Of a stretch of 64,000 bases of DNA, positions 55,241-64,000 are shown piece by piece. A model generated the notes under the pieces. That model did no database searches and was not told where the DNA came from. It worked only from the letters and a program-made list of their open reading frames with translations. The first letter of the stretch is position 1. Every line of letters begins with the position of its first letter. Origin of the DNA: Nephrocerus scutellatus (Eukaryota; Arthropoda; Insecta; Diptera; Pipunculidae); contig OX352765.1 in NCBI GenBank assembly GCA_947095585.1, forward strand, positions 79,219,976 through 79,283,975. Direction: 5' to 3'. Both the position numbers and the translations under genes were made by a program.

Positions 55241-55620
55241 TTAAATTCTCTATATTTACTTCGCGTGCCCGTGTGTTTGTTTGTCGTGAAATTTTGCGAT
55301 CAATTTTAACCAACTTTCCATAAACCGATTTCATTGAAATTTTGCACACATGCATATCTCTGATGACAACACTTTCTAATAAAATGTGGGGCCCCTCGGG
55401 CGTCGGGGTCTTGGGCTCCCATACAAATATTTTAAAAAAATTAACCAGATTTTCTTCACATGTGTACCTCCGATGGACAACACTTTTTGTAAAAATTTTG
55501 AAGACTCCGGGCTCAGAGTCGGAGGGTTCTTATACAAATATTTTACAAAATTTACACAATATATATCTCCTATTAGATAATTTATTTGAAAAATTTTAAT
55601 TTTAATTGGTTGTTTTTTAA
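55241..55620 (+). repeat. Repeat family Y, copy 8
   Basis: Begins AAATTCTCTATATTTACTTC directly after the end of copy 7, so the two lie head-to-tail. Has three sub-repeats, then TTTGAAAAATTTTAATTTTA at its end. Confidence 0.85.
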
Positions 55621-56085
55621 AATTCTCTATTTTTTTTACATAATTTACCCGATTTTCTCCAAATTATTTACGCATGTGTATCTCCGATGGACAACTCTTT
55701 TTCGCGTCGCGTGCCCGTGACTTGTTTGCTGGCTGGTCAGATTTTGTGATCAATTTTTAACCCACTTCCTAAAACTTTATTGAAACTTTGCACACATGTG
55801 TATATTTCCAGTGACAATACTTTTTATTAAAATTTGAGATTGATTGAACCGCGGGCTCGGGGGGCTCCCATATAGCGGCATCGGTCATACTGTGATGACT
55901 GTATTCTGTGTGTGTGGTGCGCTGTAAGCAGCGCTGCTTGCTTTACGATTCGGGTTGTTTTGTTGATGGGTTGCAGTGCTTTGAATGTGTTTTTATTTTT
56001 CAGCATTTATAGCGGAATTCAGTATACTTTTGGTTATTGGAGAATTTACATGAAAAACTTTAAATTTATGGGTTATTTTTGTAAG
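55612..56085 (+). repeat. Repeat family Y, copy 9
   Basis: Starts AAAATTCTCTATTTTTTTTA immediately after copy 8. Contains CGCGTGCCCGTG, GCTGGCTGGTCAG, the GCTGTAAGCAGCGCTGCTTG palindromic segment (55,925-55,945) and the AGAATTTACATGAAAAACTT end. With copies 7 and 8 it makes a three-copy head-to-tail cluster. Confidence 0.83.
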
Positions 56086-56131
56086 TGAAACTACCTTATC
56101 GGCGTGCGCGAATTATAAAAAAAAGAACTTG

Positions 56132-56288
56132 TTCCTATGGAAATTCTTGGATATGGTCATTAGAGACTGGAATTTCGAGAACTAAGACATTTCACACGAT
56201 TTCTATGAAATTCGGAATGCAGAACTAATATGGGACTATAAGACTTATTCCTATGGAAATTCTGGGATACGGTCAATGGGGACTGGAC
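56132..56288 (+). repeat. Pair of ~40 bp direct repeats, 117 bp apart
   Basis: TTCCTATGGAAATTCTKGGA followed by TAYGGTCAWTRGRGACTGGA occurs at 56,132 and at 56,249. Nothing else in the spacer is repeated. Confidence 0.8.
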
Positions 56289-56334
56289 ACTTCTAAACTT
56301 TTGTTTGTACGGAAATACCGAATTCCGTGTTCCG

Positions 56335-56530
56335 TGGGTGTCTGTTGGGGGTCTTTTGGTGTTCTTTTGAAGGTCCTTTCGGGTCTTTTTAGGGTCTTTT
56401 GTAGGTCATTTGGGGAGTCTTTTGAGGGTATTTTGGGGTTCTTTTCGTGGTCTTTTTGGAATCTTTTAAGGGTCTTTTGAGGGTCTTTTTGAGGTTTTTT
56501 GTGGACTTTTTGGCAGGGTCTTTAGTTGGT
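56335..56530. repeat. Degenerate ~12 bp GGGTCTTTTGAG minisatellite
   Basis: Imperfect GGGTCTTTTGRG units, inverse in sense to the array at 17,126-17,495. Strongly G/T-biased strand. Confidence 0.85.
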
Positions 56531-56962
56531 AATTTGGGGCATTTTGCCACACAACATCAAAGAAGTTTTTTTTTATTCATTCCTAAATTGGAAATCGATT
56601 CTTTGAGTTTGAATTTTGAGTTGATTTTGAGTAAAAATATCATGAGAAAGAGAATTGAGAAAGTGGCTCTAAATGTGTCGAGTTTATCTCTCTATTTTGG
56701 TTTAGAACTAGAGACTAGGTTGAGACACGCGTTACACGCTGGTTAATAAGGTAATTTTTTGGGGTAAATTTGTATGGCAGGTATAACCGTTGACGTTAAA
56801 ATCAAAATCTTATCAGTTATTCGCATTGTTATAAAAATCAGTTAAGCGGAAGAATTTTGAAATCGAAAAGAGCAAAAATAATTATTTTTTACGGAAAATT
56901 TGGTTGGCAGGTACCTGTTGAATTTTTGAAGTCGAACTTTTCGTTTTTAAGCTATGTCGACA
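56531..56962. other. Non-coding, nothing recognised
   Basis: AT-rich spacer with AAATTTGTTTGGCAGGT-type blocks repeated twice (56,766-56,782 and 56,896-56,913). No gene seen. Confidence 0.4.
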
Positions 56963-57159
<197 letters not shown>

Positions 57160-57169
57160 AAAATGGAGT

Positions 57170-58235
57170 GTTGTTGCTCTTCGATCCATATGGATCTATT
57201 GCGCTCCCCCCTGACTAGTGCTATAGAGCCAGTGCATGGCCATCCCTATAGCACCCCGTCCATACCAATGCTTCTTAAGAATCCAATAATATGGAGCGGG
57301 TTCAATGAATGCCGGACAGACTCCGAGATTGCGTGGGCTTCCAAGTGGTCTCTTCTCTGGTGGATCGTTGTTCCGCACTCGTTGACTAGATGCCATGGGG
57401 TCTCCTCCGCCTCCACACAGAGTCTGCAGCTTCTTGTTACGCATTTTGATTTCAAAGTTCTTTTTGAACTCAAGCTTCCGCACCATGTTATCGCACGGCA
57501 TGCTCGCTAGAGGAATCAGCTTGGTAAGTGGTTCTAATATCCCCCTTGCCTTGCTGTCCGTGAAGCATCCTACCTTGCTCAAACATAACTTGGTTTCCAT
57601 GGATTTGCTCTCTACCACTACGTGTAGTGTGAGAAGCCCAAGGATTGCCTCCATGCCCGCTGTTGGGCAGGTTCTCATGGCCCCTGTAGTTAAAACGCAG
57701 GCCAGTCTCTGTACTTTTTCCAACTCCCTTTTCGTGGTGCTTAGCTTGGTCCTGTTCGCCCATGCAACTGTTCCGTAGGTAATCATTGGAATAGCTATCA
57801 TGGTGTACATCCAGTACATTATTCTGGGCCTAACTCCCCACGATTTTCCTGCCATCCTTCTGCACACCATGATTGCTCTTTTTGATTTTTGTAGCACAGC
57901 TTGTTTACTATCAAATATCAGTCCCAGGTATTTAACCTCTCTTCTCCATTTAGGGTAATCGGGTGTATACGCCTTAACTTCTTGGTGAAGGGAACCAGTG
58001 TGATCTTGTTAGGGTTTACCCTGAGTCCCACCTCTTGGTACCATCTACTCGTGATGGTTAATCCATTTTGGATTATGTTACAGAGCACTTCCTCGAACAT
58101 CCCTCTAGCTACGATGACTATATCTGCGTGGCCTTGGGCGTAAGTTCCTGCTTCAGCTAGTCGCTGGAGTAGTTCGTCTACAAGGATGCTCCACAGAAGG
58201 GGAGACAAAACTCCTCCTTGTGGACCATAATCGTT
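57170..58235 (-). pseudogene. R1-like LINE, 5'-truncated, with (ATC)n tail
   Basis: Minus strand, 5' to 3': SPLLWSILVDELLQRLAEAG (58,145-58,208; motif B end), YAQGHADIVIVARG (58,090-58,135; motif C, YADD altered to GHADI), GLRVNPNKITLVPFTKK (57,975-58,025), then in another frame SWGVRPRIMYWMYTMIAIPM and ITYGTVAWA, KRELEKVQRLACVLTTGAMR, and C-terminal CRLCVEAEETPWHLVNECGT. The element ends at ACTCCATTTT and (ATC)n. One or two frameshifts, otherwise fairly well kept. Confidence 0.8.
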
Positions 58236-58980
58236 TTGTCACAAACTATACATAGTCTCCGCTGGTCTGGTGGCCAGCAGAACCATTTAGTGATTGTGCT
58301 GTCAACAACGATCTCATAGACATTTTTTTTTGATTTTTAAAAACTTTCTTGACTGGACCCATGTTTCGACTTCTATGAGGTCCTTTTAAAGCAACTTTCA
58401 TACGACGTAGAAAGCTTGTGAGTAGCTTAGTCTCGTAGGGAGTTTCTGAGTTCCTACCTGAGACGCGGGTGATGAGTCTCTTTTCGACATCTTTGGGGTA
58501 CTTTTAAGCCATCTTAAACACGACTTAGAGAGCTAAAATTTAGTGAGAAGCTAAGTCTTATAGGACATTTCTGCGATCCTGATTGTTACTCGTGTCGCAA
58601 ATCACGTTTGATGCGTGTGACGCATATAAAAGTGGATATTATTTTCAGCATTTCAAAACGAAAATGTATGCGTCGATGTATAGATAAAAGTTTGTACTCG
58701 AAAAACGAATTTTTTTTTGCAGTTACCTACATCTTGGCTTCTTCTTTAAACAGCTAGTTATGCTAGTTATAACATCACTACCAGCTCATCAGCACGTAGC
58801 TCGAATGTTAATTGTGATGAGTTGATAGAATTCGAGATAAATCAGATCAAAGCCAAGTATGCGTGTAAAACCCATCACTTGATTGTATCTTCGTATTGAA
58901 ATATTAAACCGTAACTGGTAAATTTCCTTTGTCTGCAAAGCTGTAGTTATAAATAAAATATATTTTATTACAGACTTTAT
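58236..58980. other. Non-coding, nothing recognised
   Basis: Contains CGACATCTTTGGGGTAC-type blocks and ATCAGCACGTAGCTC, but no recognisable gene or second copy. Confidence 0.35.
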
Positions 58981-59383
58981 TCAGAGAGTGGCCTCCGGTA
59001 AAAAATCTCTCCGTCGGTCCCGATTTCGAGCCGATATCATCCAGTTTGACATCCCTAAACTCTGGTCTGCGCCATCCTTCCGTCGTGTTCCGTAAGTCCT
59101 TCCACAAAGGACTTTCCGAGCAGGCTCATCTTCGCTCATGCGAGCTAGGTGTCCTGTGCACGGGAGCCTACCGAGCTTAATTCTCTCCACGATGTCGACA
59201 TCGTGGTATTCTCTCATGGCTATAAATTTCAATTCTTGCTTAGCTATCAGAGGCTTTAAAGGCTTTAAAGTCTGTTAAAAGATCGGGTAGTGAGTTTTGA
59301 AACTCTAGACATTTTTCCACCATGTAAATCCACTTAGCGTGTAAATCTGATCAGTTGTGGATTTGCCTTTGATGAAGCTACAC
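58981..59383 (-). pseudogene. RTE-like LINE, internally deleted 3' part
   Basis: The minus strand starts QCSFIKGKSTTDQI (motif before A) at ~59,345-59,383 and jumps directly to REYHDVDIVERIKLGRLPCT and GHLARMSEDEPARKVL (59,085-59,215), DGADQSLGMSNWM, and a stop. The catalytic YADD region is deleted. The C-terminal block is almost intact. Confidence 0.75.
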
Positions 59384-59384
59384 T

Positions 59385-60800
59385 GTTATGGACAGCATAG
59401 TGTGGTCTTCGGTCATTCCGCCATTACTATTGAATAGATGTCATCATACTTTGGCAAAACCGTTTAGCAAATTGTTTCATCTCTCAATGAAGTCAAGTGT
59501 TTTTCCATCAATTTGGAAAATAGTAAATATTAAACCCGTTCCGAAAAAAGGTGATAAATCGGCACCTACGAACTACCGTCCAATTGCTTTGTTGTCGGTT
59601 CTATCTAAGGTAATGGAATCTATCGTTAATTTCAGACTAATGAATTACCTGGATTCGAATGTGCTTTTATTCGATATTCAGTATGGATTTCTTAAAAATC
59701 GCTCATCATGTGAACTAATGACGTGCATGACGCATTGTTTGGAGCGAAGAATTGAAAACCGTTGCGTTGTTTCCTTAGATATTTCTAAAACTTTTGATAG
59801 AGTTTGGTATGATTGTCTTATTAATAAGATTCGTGCTCTGAACTTACACTTCTCTCTCATTACATGGATTGAGAGTTATTTATGGAACCGTAAAATAAAA
59901 GTTGTATTAAATGGAATATCTTCAGCTTCACATGGGATCAATGCTGGCGTGCCTCAAGGGTCATCCTTGTCGCCCATGCTCTTCTTGATATATATCAACG
60001 ACCTGTTGTCTTCTATAACCTGTGATATGCATTCATTTGCTGATGATACAACACTATCGGCTTCAATTTGTTTTCAGTTCGTCAGTCAAAAAGAATGCAA
60101 TTCTTGCTTGACTGGTTCGCGTGAATTAATGAATTCGAGAATTCTGTCGAACATTCAAGTCATTCTTGATTGGGACAAATCTAATAGGGTGGAATTTAAC
60201 CCAAATAAATTCCAGGCTTATCTTTTTTCTCAAAAGGCATTTCAACATTACGTTCCACCAGTAATTAACGGTGCCACTATTGCAAGATCAGTTTCACTTA
60301 AGAAGTTAGGTTTGAAAGTTTCAAGTGATCTTTCCTGGATGGAATATATTTATGAAATTTCAAAAAGAGCTAGTCAATGTTTGGACTTCATAAGACGTTG
60401 TAACTTTTTCTTCACTCCCTCTGAAGTGTTAAGATAATATGTAAATCTTATGTTAGACCAGTTTTAGAATTAAATTCCTATGTGTGGGGTGGGGCTCCAA
60501 GATCGCATTTGGTTCATCTTGATGGAGTTCAGAATAGAGTTATCCGTTTAATTAACGATAAACCATTACACTCGTTTAAGGTCCAATCAACATAGATTTG
60601 CCTTAAAACCGTTCTCATGTAGAACCCAACACTTTAAATCCTCCTATTTTTTTTTTTCCGAGAGTCTCTTCGATGTGGAATCAATTGGTCGAGCGCGTGT
60701 TTCCCGAATCTTATAATCTGCAGGCATTCAAATTAGCCGTTAACAACTTCCTGAAGGATGATGGATGAAGTATTCATAAGTTGTTTATTAATATAAAATA
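59385..60800 (+). pseudogene. CR1-like LINE reverse transcriptase, 5'-truncated
   Basis: The frame from 59,388 to 60,437 (349 codons) carries the fingers VNIKPVPKKGDKSAPTNYRP and IALLSVLSKVMESIV, QYGFLKNRSS, motif A VVSLDISKTFDRVWYDCL, motif B NAGVPQGSSLSPMLFLIYIN, and motif C SFADDTTLS. A single-base shift near 60,432-60,437 breaks the frame. The C terminus continues out of frame (RPVLELNSYVWGGAPRSHL) and ends with FPESYNLQAFKLAVNNFL near 60,690-60,760. The endonuclease and N terminus are absent. FADD and the C-terminal YNLQxFK motif suggest a CR1-group clade (inference). The LTR element at 60,805 sits in its 3' UTR. Confidence 0.85.
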
Positions 60801-60804
60801 TATA

Positions 60805-60987
60805 TGTGGGATGAAAAGCAACGACCACAACAACAACAACACATACCACTGGATAGCCAAGCTGATTAGCTAAATTACAGTTGTTGCTAAAATAATTACA
60901 TATTACATAATAAAGAAAGAAACACTTGCTGTTGAGATCTAAGCGAGTTAAGACGTTCTAGTGTTTTATTTGTTCCGTTTTCCTACA
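60805..60987 (+). repeat. 5' LTR (183 bp)
   Basis: Starts TGTGGG and ends CCTACA, with TG...CA boundaries. Contains (ACAACA)n near 60,836 and a poly(A) signal AATAAA at 60,909-60,914. Confidence 0.95.
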
Positions 60988-61000
60988 TGGGGGCTCAACC
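60988..61000 (+). promoter_or_regulatory. Primer-binding-like site
   Basis: TGGGGGCTCAACC abuts the LTR with no spacer. Its first nine bases equal the well-known tRNA-Pro primer-binding sequence, but the remainder departs from it, so the primer tRNA is uncertain. Confidence 0.55.
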
Positions 61001-61232
61001 AAAACCTGATACATGATAGAATAGAGAAGAGTTCTTTTAAAAAAATTGTAGAAGAAATTTAAGATTAAGAGATTATAAGTTGAAAGGTGGCACACAAAGT
61101 TTTTTAAAAGGTGTTTTGAAGGTGATCAGTGTGCGAAATCAAGGTGCAAGGCGAAAAATTTGTATCAGAAATTGGACAGAACTGTAAAGCGTGATTAGAA
61201 GCGAAAACAATAAACGAAGTATTGTAATTACA

Positions 61233-63110
61233 ATGGGTGGCAAAAAGAACAAGCGGAATAATCAGGAATGTCATGAAAATATCCCAAAAGAAACGGTGCA
61301 AAATTATTCGCAATATTTGGTTGACGAATTTTACAACAAAATGGCAGAAAAATTTTCTAATAGACTAGACAGCATGAATTTTAGTCAAAACAGCACTACC
61401 AAAAATATGGAAACAGCATGCACTCAACAAAATGCAAGTGATTTAATTAAAAAAGAGCTCGAATTAAAAAATCGTGAGATCGAACTCTTAAAAAGAGAAA
61501 ACGCAATTTTGAAAATGGAGGCGACACCAATATCATCGACGCTACAAAAACAATCGGCATTTTTATTTAAAGATTTAGAAGATTCTTTGAATACATTCAG
61601 TGGAGATGACGCCTATTCAATTCACAAATTTTTGGCGGACATTGAGGAAGCTGCATTTTGTGCTGGTTGGAACGAATTGCAAAAAATTATATATACAAAA
61701 CGATTATTAACGGGAACAGCGAAAAACTGTTTGCGAATTGCAACCAAAGTAGACACATTTGAGAAGCTAGCAGAACATCTGCGTAAAGAGTTCAACACAC
61801 CAAAAATTAGTGCAAAAGTTCACAAAATGTTAGAAGACAGAAAAAAACAATCAGAAGATTCGTATAAAAGTTATTTGATTACCTTACAAGAAATTGCCCT
61901 TGGTGGTAGTGTTGAAGACGCATCAATTTTTCAATATTGTATAGATGGCATTTCTGACTTTGCACATAACAAAGCCATATTGTACGGTGCAAAAGATATG
62001 GACGATTTCAAGACTAAGTTAGCATTGTATGAGGAAATTAAGCAAAAAGCGAAATACGAAAACAAAATATTCAGTTTTACTCATAAAAGCAACTATGGGA
62101 AGAGCAGAAACAGCCGAATCGAGAAAAGATGTTATGGGTGTGGAGAAACAAATCACGAACAAAAAATGTGTCCACACAAAGATAAGGGACCGAAGTGTTA
62201 CCGCTGCAACGAGTTTGGGCATACAGCTCCCAAATGTACCAAAACCAAAAAACAACAAAATTCTCTATTGGTTCAAGAACAACACATAAACCGAACTGAC
62301 CAGGTGGAAATAGGGATCAACGGGAAAACATGTTGGGCTTTGGTGGACAATGGTAGCGACCTGAATTTAATCAAACATTCGTACTATAAAAGTCTAAATT
62401 TACCATCGTTTGAGAAGGTAACAACTGAGTTTAATGGTGCTGGTTCAAAGGGCCTTAAGACAGAAGGACGGCTTTACACTGAAGTTGAAGTAAACGGCGA
62501 AAACTATCAAACATTTCTGCACATAGTTGCAGATGATATAATCCCAGTTAATTTTCTAGTGGGAAAAGAATTAATACGTCAAACGATCCTCCTAGTAACA
62601 CCGAAAGCTGTTTTTATAAAAAAGTATAATCCATCACTGCTCGAAAATTATTGCCTGACAATAGAAGAAAATAATCAAAATGAAGTAAATTTGGAAAACA
62701 TACACGATCAACGCTTGGTAGATGAAATTCTAAAGATGGTGCAGATGTATCAACCAAGGACTTTTAGCGAGGTAAGAGATGATATTACAGATATTAAAAT
62801 GAATATCATTTTAGAAAACGAGAAGCCTATTTACCAACGACCTCGAAGACTTTCACCATCTGAAGCAGAACTTGTACGCAAACAGATTGATAATTGGTTG
62901 GAAGAAGGTATAATTCGTCCGAGTTCGTCCGCTTTTGGTAGTCCTATTGTTCTGGCTAACAAAAAGAATGGAGAAAAACGTCTGTGTATTGACTACCGAA
63001 AATTGAATAAGGGAGTTAAGATGAAATCGGCAGAAAACCCTGCATTAGCTGGAATAATTGAGCAAGAAATAGCCGAAATATTTTGTGCAAATCGAGACGA
63101 GTTGAGATAA
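61233..63110 (+). CDS. Gag-protease-RT fragment of the LTR element
   Basis: The frame opens at 61,191 with a GTG; the first ATG is at 61,233 (MGGKKNKRNNQ), giving 625 residues. Coiled-coil-rich N terminus, then a Gag core (FSGDDAYSIHKFLADIE; GTAKNCLRIA). Two CCHC zinc knuckles lie at ~300-313 (CYGCGETNHEQKMC) and ~322-335 (CYRCNEFGHTAPKC). A protease has LVDNGSDLNLI at ~370-380 (the usual Thr or Ser after Asp is Asn) and FLVGKELI. Reverse transcriptase runs from ~534 to CIDYRKLNK at ~593, where a deletion joins it to integrase-like sequence that stops at 63,110. Gag, protease and RT are in one frame, as in mag-like elements. Confidence 0.88.
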   Translation: MGGKKNKRNNQECHENIPKETVQNYSQYLVDEFYNKMAEKFSNRLDSMNFSQNSTTKNMETACTQQNASDLIKKELELKNREIELLKRENAILKMEATPISSTLQKQSAFLFKDLEDSLNTFSGDDAYSIHKFLADIEEAAFCAGWNELQKIIYTKRLLTGTAKNCLRIATKVDTFEKLAEHLRKEFNTPKISAKVHKMLEDRKKQSEDSYKSYLITLQEIALGGSVEDASIFQYCIDGISDFAHNKAILYGAKDMDDFKTKLALYEEIKQKAKYENKIFSFTHKSNYGKSRNSRIEKRCYGCGETNHEQKMCPHKDKGPKCYRCNEFGHTAPKCTKTKKQQNSLLVQEQHINRTDQVEIGINGKTCWALVDNGSDLNLIKHSYYKSLNLPSFEKVTTEFNGAGSKGLKTEGRLYTEVEVNGENYQTFLHIVADDIIPVNFLVGKELIRQTILLVTPKAVFIKKYNPSLLENYCLTIEENNQNEVNLENIHDQRLVDEILKMVQMYQPRTFSEVRDDITDIKMNIILENEKPIYQRPRRLSPSEAELVRKQIDNWLEEGIIRPSSSAFGSPIVLANKKNGEKRLCIDYRKLNKGVKMKSAENPALAGIIEQEIAEIFCANRDELR

Positions 63111-63539
63111 ACAGCGAGTGGCTCTATAGCAAAAATACAGGAGGAAAACCGGAAGTGCTATAACTTGAGACGACGGAACGCACCAAAATATCAAGCAGGT
63201 AAACTGGTAGCCATCAAGCGTACACAATTTGGGTCACATAAACTTCAACAAAAATACATTGGCCCATATGAGGTTACGAAAGTTAGAGCGAATAATCCTA
63301 ATTCTGACACCAGTGACAATGAGGGACCAAGGGTTACATCGACCTCCGCAGAATTTATGAAACCATGGTTTGACAATTTGTCTGTGAATTCTGACGTTAG
63401 TGAAGACGATGAAGAATTAGATGCCGAAAGGAATAGTCCATCCGGGTCGAATGTACATGCAGGACGGCCGTGTGGGATGAAAAGCAACGACCACAACAAC
63501 AACAACACATACCACTGGATAGCCAAGCTGATTAGCTAA
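63111..63539 (+). pseudogene. Integrase C-terminal GPY/F remnant
   Basis: The same frame as the Gag-Pol ORF continues after one TAA: KIQEENRKCYNLRRRNAPKY, AGKLVAIKRTQFG and KYIGPYEVTKV, followed by an acidic Ser-rich tail. The GPY/F module occurs at the integrase C terminus in Gypsy-type elements. The frame runs 69 nt into the 3' LTR before stopping at 63,539. Confidence 0.8.
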
Positions 63540-63653
63540 ATTACAGTTGTTGCTAAAATAATTACATATTACATAATAAAGAAAGAAACACTTGCTGTTG
63601 AGATCTAAGCGAGTTAAGACGTTCTAGTGTTTTATTTGTTCCGTTTTCCTACA
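63471..63653 (+). repeat. 3' LTR (183 bp)
   Basis: No difference from the 5' LTR seen on direct reading. AATAAA at 63,575-63,580. Followed by TATA, the target-site duplication, and then the continuation of the interrupted LINE 3' region. Confidence 0.95.
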
Positions 63654-63657
63654 TATA

Positions 63658-63879
63658 TTTCAGTATTTTTTACATTACTTTTATAAATTGTAATATTTTC
63701 TTGTTCAAGGTTTTTTGTAGTTTTCCCTGACCATGATCCATTGTTTAAAGCATTTGGACTCGCGTCGTTTCAGTTTCGTGTTCGTTTTTTCGCATTGCTT
63801 TTTCAATGAATCAGAGAGAACTGTTTTAGGTAACGGAAGGATTCTTCTCATACGCTGCTTTCTTTCGCCGATGAACTGT
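63658..63879. other. Interrupted LINE 3' UTR and flanking sequence
   Basis: Begins with the sequence that would follow the LINE 3' UTR if the LTR element were removed. Nothing else recognised. Confidence 0.4.
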
Positions 63880-64000
63880 TTTTAAATTCTCTGGCTGGCT
63901 GGCTGGCTGGCACACCAAATCTTGTGATCAATTTTTAACTCACTTCCTAATTATCGATTTTATTGAAATTTTGTACACATGTGTATCTCCCATGACAACA
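63880..64000 (+). repeat. Repeat family Y, copy 10 (runs off the window)
   Basis: TTTTTAAATTCTC followed directly by five GGCT units, then TCTTGTGATCAATTTTTAAC, TTTTATTGAAATTTTG and ACACATGTGTATCTCC. The CTATATTAACTTCGCGTG block normally present before GGCT is deleted. Confidence 0.8.

Larger units (their letters stand above)
60801..63657 (+). mobile_element. Young internally deleted Gypsy-type LTR retrotransposon
   Basis: A 2,849 bp element (60,805-63,653) flanked by a 4 bp TATA duplication (60,801-60,804 and 63,654-63,657). Its two 183 bp LTRs appear identical. A primer-binding-like TGGGGGCTCAACC directly follows the 5' LTR. The internal part holds Gag, a protease and only the first ~60 residues of reverse transcriptase, then jumps to the integrase C-terminal GPY/F region. 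The rest of reverse transcriptase, RNase H and most of integrase are missing, and there is no envelope gene. No convincing polypurine tract precedes the 3' LTR. As it stands it is non-autonomous; LTR identity implies very recent insertion. It interrupts a LINE 3' UTR. Confidence 0.93.

Noticed and set aside
57395..57778. A 127-codon plus-strand ORF
   Set aside because: Antisense shadow of the R1-like LINE coding region on the minus strand.
63111..63470. An envelope gene downstream of pol in the LTR element
   Set aside because: Only an integrase C-terminal remnant of ~120 codons lies there; there is no signal peptide, furin-like site or membrane anchor.

Overview
The window looks like the genome of a cyclorrhaphan fly, possibly tephritid-like. 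It is AT-rich, has spliceosomal introns with GTAAGT-type donors, and carries a large load of non-LTR retrotransposons, mariner and short interspersed repeats. Only two loci look like host genes. The first is a trehalose/sugar transporter of the SLC2 (GLUT/Tret1-like) family: a short first coding exon at 38,123-38,206, a ~7.7 kb repeat-filled intron, a 200-N assembly gap (45,700-45,899) that swallows the middle of the protein, then three exons ending at 47,056 with a poly(A) signal at 47,901. The second is a collagen-like Gly-X-Y reading frame at 52,585-53,271 with its own poly(A) signals. A possible untranslated 5' exon with a perfect donor lies at ~1,978-2,095.

Layout. 0-5 kb: promoter-like sequence, a terminal-inverted-repeat element and an R4/Dong-like LINE remnant carrying a full-length SINE. 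5-20 kb: remnants of several LINE families (RTE-like, R1-like, RNase H-bearing I/LOA-like), copies of an abundant unclassified repeat ('Y'), a strong hairpin and a degenerate minisatellite. 20-30 kb: a complete copy of a 550 bp retroposon ('X'), a heptamer minisatellite, and RTE-like and I/LOA-like LINEs. 30-38 kb: mostly non-repetitive intergenic DNA with one well-preserved MITE and repeat 'W'. 38-47.9 kb: the transporter gene. 48-51.7 kb: I/LOA and jockey LINE debris plus a SINE. 52-53.5 kb: the collagen-like gene. 53.5-56 kb: tandem Y copies. 57-60.8 kb: R1-like, RTE-like and CR1-like LINEs. 60.8-63.65 kb: a very young, internally deleted Gypsy-type LTR retrotransposon nested in the CR1-like LINE. 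The window ends inside another Y copy.

The best candidate for something undescribed is a tRNA-derived SINE family of about 290 bp. It has perfect RNA polymerase III A and B boxes, a conserved 3' body and an (ATT)n tail. Seven copies are visible; four have target-site duplications of 12-17 bp (a fifth has a likely one of 13), and several sit inside other mobile elements, so relative ages can be read directly. Other strong structures are a 259 bp MITE with 35 bp inverted repeats and a 5 bp duplication, the X retroposon with a 14 bp duplication, and the Y repeat family (about ten copies). The retroposon families here each end in their own short tandem repeat: ATT, ATG, ATC, CAA, or CCTAA, the last being the ancestral insect telomere motif. 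Family assignments come from motif recognition by eye, without database searches.
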